Below, one piece after another: positions 34,493 through 43,019 of a stretch of DNA of 64,000 nt. Both the position numbers and the translations under genes were made by a program. The stretch is from the NCBI RefSeq assembly GCF_009801115.1, contig NZ_VTOL01000013.1, forward strand, positions 1-64,000. The letters are read 5' to 3'. The notes beneath the pieces are model-generated. The model did no database searches. It had not been told where the DNA came from and saw only the letters and a program-made list of their open reading frames with translations. The stretch is from Dyadobacter sp. 3J3 (lineage in GTDB: Bacteria; Bacteroidota; Bacteroidia; Cytophagales; Spirosomataceae). The stretch's first letter is position 1. Every line of letters starts with the position of its first letter.

Positions 34493-36967
34493 TTAATTTT
34501 CAGAACTTGGGGCATTATGCAAAAAATCATTTCCCTGTTCTTTCCCTTTTTTAAATTCGAGCTTTCCAAATTTATAGGTCAGGCTGATTCCGAAAGAACG
34601 ATACGGTACAAGGACAGTGTTTGTGGCCACGTAATTTCCTGTTTTAACAGTAGTAACCTGGCTTATATATTTGGTAAACGGATTCGTCGCCGTAAAACCA
34701 ATACTGGCGTTTTTATGGTAAAACTGCTTTCTGAATGCAAAGTTGTAGGTAAGCTGCTGCGGTCTTTTTCCCTGGATTGTATTGATGGCAGAAGAGTAAT
34801 TTCCAAAACCTTCCAGACTCAAATCTTTTGGCAATTGGTACGTAGCATTCAGGTTAAAGCGCCAGTTTGTTCCGTTGGTAACATTCCCGCCAAGGAGATT
34901 ATTAACCACGCGCTTCTGTGTCACAACAAAATTTCCTCTCAGATTCAGGTGATCAGTGATCGGCATGGAACCTGACAAACTTACGCCGGAGTTATATTCA
35001 GTACCAATATTTTGACGATTGGTAACCGAAACATTCTGATAAGTTGAGTCGCCGATCATGTAGGTTGGGTAGAAAGTAGTGTAAGGTTTAACGTCGCTGG
35101 TATTGATCCGTTCAATTAAAGCAACGTAAACACTTCCTCCATTTTTGAAAGGTTTGTTATAACCAATTTCAAAATTGTTTCCGATTTCGGGTTTCAAAAG
35201 CGGATTTCCGGCGGTGATATTGTAAGGGTCGCTCAGGTTCATAAACGGATTGATTTCCCGGTATTCTGCTCTTTCGATTCGGCGTGTAAAAGCAAATTTA
35301 ACTGACTGGTCATCCTTGAAATTATGGGAGAAAATAAGAGAAGGAACCAGATTGTTGTAAGAAGGAATCGTCGTATTAGGATAATCAATTTTTACATCTG
35401 TATGCTCAAATCGCGCCCCTGCCTTGATATTCAGCCAGTTGAACATTGAAAAAGTCGTTGACAAATACCCCGCATAAATCTTCATGTTGTAGCTCAATTG
35501 ATAAGACTGTGTTGGGTCGTGGACAAACTGGTTTTGAACCGGCGTGAAAACGCTGATATCCGCAATACTTTTTATATCCTGCAAAACTGTTTTTACACCG
35601 GTTTCGATGATAAATCCTTTTTTAATTGGATGCGCGTAATCAATGGAAATATTGGTCTGTTTGTCATTTCCAGGGGTATTTCCCATTGTACCGGAGTTGG
35701 CAAAAGATTCGCCGTTATAGCTTTGGATCTGACTATAATTATTACGTGGTTTTCCAAAACTGGAACTGTAAAGCACATTCAGTTCCTGTCCTTCTTTTTT
35801 TAATTTTTTGATATAATTCAGACTCCAGTCAAAAGCACCAATGCTGTTTTTACTGGATGAATTTCGTAGAATATCCTGGGCCAAAGTGGGGATTCCTGCC
35901 TGGTTGTACGTTGTTTGATTGATATTGGTAAGGCCGCTTCCGCTACTGCTGAAACTGTTATAGCCAAAAGATCCGATCAGATTGTCTTTTTTGCTAATCG
36001 TCCAGTCGAAACCGAGACCTGAACGGTAACCGCTTCTTTTAAAATCCTGAAAACCGTTTTGCAGAAGGCGGGTTGTAGTCGTGTCGGATACATTGTTGGA
36101 CAGTCGATCCTGAGTACTAGGTGTTCTGGAACTTAGCTGCTTATTTCCACTAAAAAAGGCGTTGATCCCAAAATTATTTTTTCTGAAATTCAGGTTGGCA
36201 GATCCGTTTTGCAGTCTCGTTCCTCCCGTCAGGCTGACGTTTCCATTAATTCCCTGCAACTTGTTATCTTTCAGTATAATGTTAATAATTCCCCCGGTTC
36301 CCTGTGCATCATATTTGGCACCCGGACTTGTGATTGCTTCAATACTTTTGATCTGGCTGGCCGGAATTGAGGAAAGGGCATCGGTAAGGCTGTTTCCAAA
36401 AACGCTGGATGGTTTTCCATTTATTAAAAAACGCACATTCGGATTTCCCTGAAGTTCAACATTTCCATCAATATCCACCGAAACCTGTGGTACCTTTTTC
36501 AGAACATCAAGTGCAACTCCAGCCTGGGAAGTAATATCATTCGCGGCGTTGTAAACAATTTTATCAATCTGGTTTTCAACAATGGTTTTGTTTCCCGTCA
36601 CGGTCACTTCTTCCAAAATATTTACCGTTGGCGTTAAAGTTATTGTATTGAATGAAACGGTTTTTGAAGAGCCCGAAATGATCACATCTTTTATTACTTT
36701 TTTCTGGTAGCCAATAAAATCCACAGTGACAATAAAAGTGCCGGTTGGCAATTGGGTAATTTCAAAATATCCGGATGTATCCGTCACGGCTCCGTTAACT
36801 ATAGTATTTGTTTGTTGATTGGTAATTCCCACGGAAGCATATTCAACGGGACGGTTTGTGGTGGCGTCCTGTATTTTGCCGGTTACTTTATAGTTTTGCT
36901 TACTTTGGGAATGAGCGCTTACAACAACGAGAAAGAAAAAAAATACGCTCAAAAATGTTGGCTTCAT
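34493..36967 (-). CDS. TonB-dependent receptor-like outer-membrane beta-barrel protein
   Basis: 824 residues. Signal peptide (1-20, VVVSAHS), CarboxypepD_reg domain (about 22-110), a plug (about 125-235; VTGNKTIVENQIDKIVYN, SPGAKYDAQGTGGIINI) and a large barrel of the OMP_b-brl_3 type. I start at ATG 36967; 13 extra upstream residues are not signal-like. No SusD-like partner is present. The downstream gene is a PAP2 phosphatase. The ligand is unknown. Confidence 0.87.
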   Translation of the reverse strand: MKPTFLSVFFFFLVVVSAHSQSKQNYKVTGKIQDATTNRPVEYASVGITNQQTNTIVNGAVTDTSGYFEITQLPTGTFIVTVDFIGYQKKVIKDVIISGSSKTVSFNTITLTPTVNILEEVTVTGNKTIVENQIDKIVYNAANDITSQAGVALDVLKKVPQVSVDIDGNVELQGNPNVRFLINGKPSSVFGNSLTDALSSIPASQIKSIEAITSPGAKYDAQGTGGIINIILKDNKLQGINGNVSLTGGTRLQNGSANLNFRKNNFGINAFFSGNKQLSSRTPSTQDRLSNNVSDTTTTRLLQNGFQDFKRSGYRSGLGFDWTISKKDNLIGSFGYNSFSSSGSGLTNINQTTYNQAGIPTLAQDILRNSSSKNSIGAFDWSLNYIKKLKKEGQELNVLYSSSFGKPRNNYSQIQSYNGESFANSGTMGNTPGNDKQTNISIDYAHPIKKGFIIETGVKTVLQDIKSIADISVFTPVQNQFVHDPTQSYQLSYNMKIYAGYLSTTFSMFNWLNIKAGARFEHTDVKIDYPNTTIPSYNNLVPSLIFSHNFKDDQSVKFAFTRRIERAEYREINPFMNLSDPYNITAGNPLLKPEIGNNFEIGYNKPFKNGGSVYVALIERINTSDVKPYTTFYPTYMIGDSTYQNVSVTNRQNIGTEYNSGVSLSGSMPITDHLNLRGNFVVTQKRVVNNLLGGNVTNGTNWRFNLNATYQLPKDLSLEGFGNYSSAINTIQGKRPQQLTYNFAFRKQFYHKNASIGFTATNPFTKYISQVTTVKTGNYVATNTVLVPYRSFGISLTYKFGKLEFKKGKEQGNDFLHNAPSSEN

Positions 36968-37006
36968 AGCTAATGTTAAAATATGTAGCGCAAACGTAAA
37001 ACCCAA

Positions 37007-37363
37007 TTCTGAATTTTTTCGGAAAAAACTTGCCTTGTGAAAGTTATTAGAGAAATTAATGATAATTTAATATGAGCCGAAGCGAAATTTTTAGCTAATT
37101 ATTTCGGGTTACAAATTTGACTTTTTCTATTTTGTCAACTTTCTAAATCATAGTTCTTTACAATCCGGAACTTATTTATTCGCGGTCGGTGTTAGCAAAA
37201 TATATCAGAAAATTTGGAAATGATTACTACCGCTTTGGAATCCTGTATAAATGGATGTTGCCGGAAAATCAGTTTGAATTATTATGTATAGATTTAACGC
37301 TGAGTATTCCGGATAGTTATTTTTACAATATTTCTTTTGTGTACCTTTTTCATTACTAAATCT
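37007..37363. other. Intergenic region, nothing recognised
   Basis: About 350 AT-rich bases between divergent genes. I see no RNA gene or strong repeat. TTTCTTTTG-like words near 37333 could be a -7 box for the rightward gene. Confidence 0.4.
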
Positions 37364-38287
37364 ATGCTGTCAGGCAACCGGAAAGCTTTAATTGTTTTTC
37401 TGTGTACAATCGGTGCAAATGTATTTTCTCAAAGCCTCAAACCAGGCTTAACGGGTATGGCTCCATCCAAATGGATGACAATGCGGTATACGCATTCGCC
37501 TGGTAAAGTGTATGATTTTCCTAACGCAGGTGCTAAAAAATTTACGCATGAGGAATATTATTTCAGAGCCTGGCTGCCTGTTGTCCATAGCGATAAAGTG
37601 ACCATTCTGATGGGCCCAAATTATCGGACAGAGCAATTTGAGATAAAAACTCCGGGAGACAATCCAATCCAGAAAATGGGTGGCTGGAATCTTCGTTCCT
37701 TTGGGATGGATGTTAATGCGATCGTAAAACTGGATAGTACTTCCTGGCTTGTTACCACTTCAAATTTTAGTAAAAGCGGCAATTTTGATGATCTGACTTT
37801 CAAACAAGTTCCAATTAACTATACTGTTTCAGCGACTTTTCTCCGTAAAAAATCTGCCAATAAGGAAATCGGATTTGGCGCGATGCTGAACAAAAGCTAC
37901 AAACTGACCGTGCTGCCGGTTTTTGTGTTTAATTATAATTATGCCGACAACGCGGGTATTGAAATGATGCTGCCAAAAAGAATAGCATGGAGAAGAAATT
38001 TGTCGCCTAATGACATCATTTATTTGAAAGCAGAAACAGTAAGCCGAACCTATTATGTGAATTCGTCAAACAATGATTTGCCAGGTGTATACCGCCGTGT
38101 GGATGTTGATATGGGTATAAGTTATAATAAGAAACTGGGTAACTTTGGAGGGGTTGATATTATGGCAGGGTATAGAAAAAATTTAAGTACGAAAATGGTT
38201 GAAGGTGGCATTCCTATAAAAACATCAGGTCTGGCGGTTACAGTTGATTTTTACATTCAACCTCCAAGATTTCATAAAAAGAAATAA
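37364..38287 (+). CDS. DUF6268-like outer-membrane protein
   Basis: 307 residues. Signal peptide ending near VFSQS. The remainder alternates amphipathic beta strands as in a porin-type barrel (YYFRAWLPVVHSDKVTILMG, SGLAVTVDFYIQPPRF). It fits the DUF6268 family of uncharacterised outer-membrane proteins. I prefer ATG 37364 to a GTG 27 bases earlier. Transported compound unknown. Confidence 0.72.
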   Translation: MLSGNRKALIVFLCTIGANVFSQSLKPGLTGMAPSKWMTMRYTHSPGKVYDFPNAGAKKFTHEEYYFRAWLPVVHSDKVTILMGPNYRTEQFEIKTPGDNPIQKMGGWNLRSFGMDVNAIVKLDSTSWLVTTSNFSKSGNFDDLTFKQVPINYTVSATFLRKKSANKEIGFGAMLNKSYKLTVLPVFVFNYNYADNAGIEMMLPKRIAWRRNLSPNDIIYLKAETVSRTYYVNSSNNDLPGVYRRVDVDMGISYNKKLGNFGGVDIMAGYRKNLSTKMVEGGIPIKTSGLAVTVDFYIQPPRFHKKK

Positions 38288-38310
38288 TAATCTGATATAG
38301 TTTTAATTTA

Positions 38311-38357
38311 AAAATTCCAGAAACACGAGCTCATCGCTTTTGTTTTTGGAATTTTTT
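38311..38357 (+). terminator. Terminator after the DUF6268-like gene
   Basis: AAAATTCCA (38311-38319) pairs with TGGAATTTT (38347-38355), followed by further T residues. Confidence 0.7.
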
Positions 38358-38455
38358 TTAACCTGATTTTAAGTGATTATTAATTGACTGAATGTTAGAT
38401 TCTAAAACAATTCAAAATTGGCTCGAAGGTTTACTTTGACTTATTACTTCTTCCT

Positions 38456-38533
38456 GAACGTTTAGCATCCTACGTTCCACATCCATGGAATAATTTCTTT
38501 ATTGTTGTTTAAGATGATTAGCAGCTTTGCTAA
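38456..38533. repeat. Cluster of three short hairpins
   Basis: Three small palindromes stand in series: GAACG...CGTTC (38456-38477), TTCCA-catcca-TGGAA (38475-38490) and TTAGC-agcttt-GCTAA (38518-38533). The cluster is probably a degenerate intergenic repeat. I cannot tie it to a named family. Confidence 0.4.
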
Positions 38534-38548
38534 CATTAATGGTTCACG

Positions 38549-38624
38549 CAAAACAAAAAAGTTAAAAACGCAAAGTGCACCAAGAAAAAGCTTAGCGATC
38601 TCTGCGCTTAACTTTTTTGCTTTG
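38549..38624. repeat. Long imperfect inverted repeat with CGCAAAG/TGCGC words
   Basis: CAAAACAAAAAAGTTAA (38549-38565) pairs with TTAACTTTTTTGCTTTG (38608-38624), 16 of 17 matching, around a loop containing CGCAAAGTGCACC and CTCTGCGC. Between convergent genes it can act as a bidirectional terminator. The CTTTGCG/CTCTGCG wording resembles repeats scattered between genes of many Bacteroidota, and echoes the stretch at 30941-30975. Confidence 0.6.
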
Positions 38625-38696
38625 GGTGAAAAAGAAGGTACTAGAAATATACGGATTTAAGTATGTCCATTTGATTATTTACTATTATCGTTTCAA

Positions 38697-39035
38697 TCAA
38701 TTTTTAATAATTTCCTTTCGGTGCGCTAATCCCCAAAAGTGCAATTCTTCCATTACCTTTTCAAGCGACTTTCCGTGCTCGGTAATCGTGTATTCTACGG
38801 TTGGAGGAAATGTGTCATAAACATCCCTTTTAAGCAATTTATTGGCTTCCAGATTTTTTAATTCTTTGGACAGCGTTTTGTCCGTAATTCCGGTTACTTC
38901 CTTCGATATTTGCTTAAATCGTCTCGGGCCAGCTGACAAAGCAAACAAAATCAAAAGTTTCCATCGACCTTCCAGAGCTTCCAAAGCATCACGTATAGAA
39001 AGGGCAGTTTTTGGGCATCCACCTGTGGTCAGCAT
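38697..39035 (-). CDS. HxlR-type winged-helix regulator
   Basis: 112 residues, family length. N-terminal Cys C7 (GGCPKT) is the position used for thiol/electrophile sensing in many members. EGRWKLLILFAL, GPRRFKQISKEVTGITDKTLSKEL and VEYTITEHG are the winged-helix blocks. It probably represses the divergent DoxX gene; a perfect 22-bp palindrome lies between them at 39069-39090. Confidence 0.92.
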   Translation of the reverse strand: MLTTGGCPKTALSIRDALEALEGRWKLLILFALSAGPRRFKQISKEVTGITDKTLSKELKNLEANKLLKRDVYDTFPPTVEYTITEHGKSLEKVMEELHFWGLAHRKEIIKN

Positions 39036-39068
39036 TTATTTGTGGTTTTAAATTTCACGATACTATCC

Positions 39069-39090
39069 CTTTGGATAGCACTATCCAAAG
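39069..39090. promoter_or_regulatory. Perfect palindromic operator of the HxlR-DoxX divergon
   Basis: CTTTGGATAG-CA-CTATCCAAAG is a perfect 10+10 inverted repeat, flanked on its left by a further CTATCC half-site (39064-39069). It is centred 44 bases before the regulator's ATG and 80 before doxX, and is the obvious HxlR target. Confidence 0.75.
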
Positions 39091-39158
39091 TGGAAGCGCT
39101 ATCAAATGGAAAGTAAATATAACTAGGTTTGCTGCATAAATAAAAAACTTATCACGAC

Positions 39159-39551
39159 ATGACTGAACAGCAGAAACACTCAAAAACAATGAACATTATC
39201 CTGTGGATGGCACAGGTAATCTTAGCAGCCTTTTTCATGATGGGCGCTGTGATGAAATTTATGCCAATCGAAAAAATATCGTCTATGATGCCCTGGACTG
39301 GACAACTGGCACCATTTATTGTAAGACTTCTCGGCTTAATCGATTTGCTCGGTGCAATTGGTTTAATTCTTCCATCCTTAATCAAAATAAAACCACAGCT
39401 GACATCGTGGGCTGCTATCGGGATTATTTTGATGATGATTTCTGCAATCATTTTTCATGTTTCGAGAGGTGAAGGATCGGTGATTGGGATGAATTTGTTT
39501 TGTAGTGTTTTGGCTGGGTTTGTGGCTTGGGGGAGATTTGAGAAGGGGTGA
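39159..39551 (+). CDS. DoxX family membrane protein
   Basis: 130 residues with four transmembrane helices (about 12-32, 52-72, 78-98, 105-125). GAVMKFMP and LLGLIDLLGAIGLILP match the DoxX/DoxD-like family. Such proteins often accompany thiol or oxidative stress regulators of the HxlR type. A TAGGTTTG -7 box lies at 39124-39131, though a -33 partner is not evident. Confidence 0.87.
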   Translation: MTEQQKHSKTMNIILWMAQVILAAFFMMGAVMKFMPIEKISSMMPWTGQLAPFIVRLLGLIDLLGAIGLILPSLIKIKPQLTSWAAIGIILMMISAIIFHVSRGEGSVIGMNLFCSVLAGFVAWGRFEKG

Positions 39552-39883
39552 CTTCAATAAATTTTTAGTCACAGATATTATGCAGTCGGCAAGAATCAAA
39601 CTTAATTAAAGATTTCAAAATGAAAAGATCTCATTTTGAGTTCATTGATTGAGAAGAAAAGTTTTTCTAGTTAAGGTTGATATGGATTCATAGAGGATTG
39701 TCTTTTTCTTAATATACTCAAAATATTAGATTAAATCGAATTGCTTATATCTGCATTACAACACTAATAATTTTGTAATCAACCACAATTCACACAGATA
39801 TAACCAAGATTATTTTTTCCCGATAATACAAAATCCTATCTTGACGCAGTTTAGTATCAACCATAATTTTTAAATCTAAAAAC
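39552..39883. other. Intergenic region with a hairpin
   Basis: TCAAAATGA (39615-39623) and TCATTTTGA (39631-39639) form a hairpin that could end the doxX transcript. The rest shows no gene. TATCTTG at 39839-39845 may belong to the promoter of the following hydrolase. Confidence 0.45.
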
Positions 39884-40705
39884 ATGGCTAAGATCACTGT
39901 AAAAGACGGTACCGAGATTTTTTATAAAGACTGGGGAACGGGACAACCGATAGTTTTTCATCACGGATGGCCATTATCGGGCGACGATTGGGATGGACAA
40001 ATGATGTTTTTCCTGAGCCAGGGATACCGGGTTATTGCGCATGACCGCAGAGGCCATGGAAGATCCTCCCAGACTTCTGAAGGACATAATATGGATACTT
40101 ACGCGTCGGATGTAGCGGAACTTATAAAGGCACTTGACCTGAAAGACGCGATCCACGTGGGTCACTCGACGGGTGGGGGAGAAGCGATTCACTATGCAGC
40201 CAAGTTTGGACAAGGACGAGTGGCGAAAGTTGTACTGATCAGTGCCGTTACGCCCTTGATGGTCCAAACGGCCGATAATCCAGACGGTGTTCCCATGTCT
40301 GTATTTGATGAAATACGTGAAGGAACTGCTACAAAAAGAGCGCAATACTTTCAGGATTTTACAATTCCTTTTTATGGATATAACCGTGAAGGAGCAACAA
40401 TATCTCAGGGCATCCGCGATAACTGGTGGCGCCAGGCTATGATGGGTGGAATTAAGGCTCATTATGACGGAATCAAAGCCTTTTCGGAAACAGATTTTAC
40501 AGAAGATCTTAAAAGCGTGGATTTCCCGGTATTGGTTTTGCACGGAGAAGATGACCAGATTGTCCCATTCCCAATTTCCGGCGCAAAAGCGGTAAAACTT
40601 TTGAAAAATGGAAAGCTGATTTCATACCCTGGTTTTCCACACGGTATGCCTGCAACAGAAGCCGCTACGATCAATAAAGATCTTTTGGATTTTTTTAAAT
40701 CCTGA
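39884..40705 (+). CDS. Alpha/beta hydrolase (non-haem chloroperoxidase/esterase type)
   Basis: 273 residues. The nucleophile elbow is GHSTGGG with S95. The oxyanion region is HHGWPLSGDDWD, the acid lies in LHGEDDQIVPF, and the catalytic His in FPHGMPAT. DRRGHGRSSQ and the overall length match cofactor-free haloperoxidase-type esterases. Substrate unknown. It has no signal peptide and ends at a strong terminator. Confidence 0.92.
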   Translation: MAKITVKDGTEIFYKDWGTGQPIVFHHGWPLSGDDWDGQMMFFLSQGYRVIAHDRRGHGRSSQTSEGHNMDTYASDVAELIKALDLKDAIHVGHSTGGGEAIHYAAKFGQGRVAKVVLISAVTPLMVQTADNPDGVPMSVFDEIREGTATKRAQYFQDFTIPFYGYNREGATISQGIRDNWWRQAMMGGIKAHYDGIKAFSETDFTEDLKSVDFPVLVLHGEDDQIVPFPISGAKAVKLLKNGKLISYPGFPHGMPATEAATINKDLLDFFKS

Positions 40706-40749
40706 CCGAGGAAGTGAACTAGTGAGTCAGGTAAATCAACATAAAAAAA

Positions 40750-40795
40750 TTGCGTTGCTTTATGACCGTTTGGCATTAGGCAACGCAACGTTTTT
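40750..40795. terminator. Terminator between hydrolase and tpx
   Basis: TTGCGTTGC (40750-40758) pairs with GCAACGCAA (40780-40788), followed by a T run and preceded by an A run, usable from both convergent genes. Confidence 0.8.
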
Positions 40796-40819
40796 GTAAA
40801 ACCAAATCAGAATTTGTTA

Positions 40820-41410
40820 TTACTTAATTGCGGCAATAGCAGCAGTGTAATCCGGCTCCTGGCCAATTTCCGGAACCTGTTGTTCGTAAACAATCTTACC
40901 TTCCGGATTGATTACGATTACAGCACGACTTAGTAAACCTTTCATCGGGCCATCTGCGATTTGAACGCCATAAGCTGTTCCAAAATCTGTTCTGAAATCC
41001 GAAAGCATAACAACATTATTGATTCCTTCTGCTCCACAAAAAGCTTTTTGAGCAAAAGGAAGGTCTTTGGAGATGCAAAGCACAGTTGTATTTTTCAGGC
41101 CCGCAGCATCTTCATTGAATTTTCTTACCGATTTGGAGCAAACACCCGTATTGACACTTGGGAAAATGTTCATGATAATATATTTTCCTTTGTATTCTGC
41201 TAACGATTTGTCTTTCAGATCAACGCCGGTTAATGTTGAATTTTTAACCTCGGTTCCAACAGCAGGCAGTTTTCCAACGGTATGTATCGCATTTCCGCCC
41301 ATCGTAATGGCAGTACCTATTTGTGCAAACGAGCTGGCTGTTACGAAAACGCCAAGAAGTCCTATAAAAAGAATTTTAACGGTAGATGAAGATTTTTTTA
41401 CGCTGGTCAT
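40820..41410 (-). CDS. tpx: Thiol peroxidase with signal peptide
   Basis: 196 residues. Atypical 2-Cys peroxiredoxin that reduces H2O2 and lipid hydroperoxides. The peroxidatic Cys is C91 in SVNTGVCSKS and the resolving Cys is C125, the exact 34-residue spacing of Tpx. Unlike most Tpx, it has an N-terminal signal peptide (about 1-29), so it probably works in the periplasm. I start at ATG 41410: the open frame continues for 83 more codons upstream, but those encode a DUF2442 remnant. A TACATTTG box (minus strand, 41464-41457) could be its -7 element. Confidence 0.92.
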   Translation of the reverse strand: MTSVKKSSSTVKILFIGLLGVFVTASSFAQIGTAITMGGNAIHTVGKLPAVGTEVKNSTLTGVDLKDKSLAEYKGKYIIMNIFPSVNTGVCSKSVRKFNEDAAGLKNTTVLCISKDLPFAQKAFCGAEGINNVVMLSDFRTDFGTAYGVQIADGPMKGLLSRAVIVINPEGKIVYEQQVPEIGQEPDYTAAIAAIK

Positions 41411-41461
41411 GTAGATTGATTTGTTAAAAAATGAATGTCCGAATGTACAAATTAAACAAAT

Positions 41462-41659
41462 GTATTTACTTATTTGTCCGGCTTTCTGAATAATTTGGTT
41501 TAAACACCCTTGTTTAAAATTATTGATATCCTGTAACCATTGAAAAGCCTCGGATTTCAAATAAGGCTTTATATCTGCATTTCGTGTACTACCGTCATCG
41601 AAATAACATTCAAGAAAATATCCTTTGAGGACTTTTAATTTTTCGATTATTCTTATCAT
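41462..41659 (-). pseudogene. DUF2442-like remnant reading in frame into tpx
   Basis: The first ~65 codons (MIRIIEKLKVLKGYFLECYF, FDDGSTRNADIKPYL, EAFQWLQDINNFKQG) match the first two thirds of DUF2442 proteins, small partners often found with DUF4160 in toxin-antitoxin-like pairs. The conserved end (GTIxWPNGADIAP type) is missing and the frame runs without a stop through the tpx promoter into tpx. It looks like a truncated gene rather than a true fusion domain. Confidence 0.55.
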
Positions 41660-41723
41660 CGAAGTGTGTTTAATTTCTATAAATATACTTCATCTATCCG
41701 ATATCAAGAAAATTGAGAGTTTT

Positions 41724-41862
41724 TACCCGGAGATTTTAAGCTATTAGGAATACCATCTCCAATATTCCTTTTACCCAAGTCCGAAGGACTGACATTATTA
41801 TAGAAGATTTAAATCTCCTCCTCATTTTTTTAACCACGAAGTGGTGGCATAAATCTATTTGT
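41724..41862. repeat. REP-like hairpin elements
   Basis: One unit at 41778-41816 has AGTCC-GAA-GGACT, a linker GACATTATTATAG, then the palindrome AGATTTAAATCT. A second at 41833-41862 has ACCAC-GAA-GTGGT and a GGCATAAATCTATTTGTA tail. Left of them GGAGAT and ATCTCC (41729-41760) and AGGAATA/TATTCCT also pair. The order short hairpin with 3-base loop, about 14-base linker, TTTAAAT palindrome is the same as in the pair at 4849-4982. Confidence 0.6.
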
Positions 41863-41962
41863 ATATTCTAATCGATACTAAAACCCAACCTCCCCAATTC
41901 CGGCTACAACAAAAGTAGATTCAGCTACTTCCACCGGTTTTCTGTTGCCGAAATTTGTATAG

Positions 41963-42388
41963 GATGTAATCATTGCCCAGTTGGAATTGCTGCTGACGTA
42001 TTCCGACCGGTTTTGTAGCCGACAGTTTATAACCAGAAATATCACTAACCACAAAATTTTAAACCGGCGGGAAGAAATTCTATCAGCATATTTTGATAGT
42101 GACGCTATGGAAAAAAATGGATTGCCTTCCGTTCAGTATATTGCAGAGGCTTTAAATACTTCACCAAATTATTTAAGCGGATTGCTCAAATCCCTGACTG
42201 GCCAGAGTACGCAACAGCATATTCATGACAAATTGATTGAAAAAGCGAAAGAAAAATTATCTACGACAGAGCTGTCAGTAAGTGAAATTGCCTACGCACT
42301 GGGATTTGAACATTCGCAGTCGTTTAGTAAATTATTTAGAAACAAAACCAATCTCTCTCCTTTGGAATTCCGGCAATCTTTCAATTGA
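41963..42388 (+). pseudogene. AraC-family regulator lacking its N-terminal half
   Basis: The frame after a stop at 41960 encodes DVIIAQLELLLTYSDRF followed by a complete two-helix-turn-helix AraC domain (LPSVQYIAEALNTSPNYLSG, LSVSEIAYALGFEHSQSFSK, LSPLEFRQSFN). Full-length relatives are about 300 residues, with a cupin-like sensor half before ELLL.YSDRF. Here that half is gone and no ATG is near the start; only TTG at 41981 could initiate. The DNA-binding domain itself looks intact, so residual function is possible. Confidence 0.65.
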
Positions 42389-42445
42389 CCGAGGTATTGC
42401 ACTGATTAAGTGAGCGATTAAACAATATGTCAATTACTATTGGTA

Positions 42446-42487
42446 AATGGCTTTCGAAATCCTTGATTTTGGAAGCCATTTCTTTTT
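42446..42487 (+). terminator. Terminator after the AraC remnant
   Basis: AATGGCTT (42446-42453) pairs with AAGCCATT (42473-42480), AAATC/GATTT inside extends the stem, and TCTTTTTT follows. Confidence 0.8.
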
Positions 42488-43019
42488 TGAAAACAGCCAT
42501 AACTTCAAATATTTTTAAATGCTTTTTTAACTTATTGATACCCTATTGGCTGAAGGTATCATTAAAACAGGATGTCTGGAAAAGCATAAGTTTACAAGAT
42601 TGGATCTGTGAATAACCATTTGGAAATAGTCTCCAATCTGACGCGTTGTAGCATTACCGCATGTATTAAAAATCCCATAATTGCCAGTACACAATACGTA
42701 ACCGACTTATCAGACATTGGTTAAAGCCACCCATTTTTCTGCGAAAAAGGAATATGATTTTTTATAGAAGTGAAAATGTGTCCAATCGAAAACTTACGTT
42801 TTCAGTATTTAAATAATCACATTCAGTTTCAGTAATTCATAAAAATTGTTTTGTCATATTTAATATTGGCAGATTAATACGCTCGCTAATGTTTGATGAT
42901 ATTTTAATTCCATTTTAATTTAGCTTTAATACCATGCTAATCAATATTGACGCTATTTGTACCCGGGACTCAACCATTACTGAGCAACGACCTCAATTAA
43001 GATTAAAGTTTTGCGGCTA
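42488..43019. other. Intergenic stretch with no recognised gene
   Basis: About 530 bases. Short open stretches exist, e.g. a plus-strand frame reading ASTQYVTDLSDIG and stopping near 42724, but none has family signature or a convincing start. It may be decayed coding DNA. The end should hold the promoter of the small secreted protein. Confidence 0.4.

Noticed and set aside
34517..34975. 152-codon plus-strand frame
   Set aside because: Antisense to the beta-barrel receptor gene; low complexity, no start context.
39974..40543. 189-codon minus-strand frame
   Set aside because: Antisense to the alpha/beta hydrolase with its intact catalytic motifs.
42427..42615. 62-codon plus-strand frame after the AraC remnant
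   Set aside because: It runs straight through the strong terminator hairpin at 42446-42487 and has no recognisable features.
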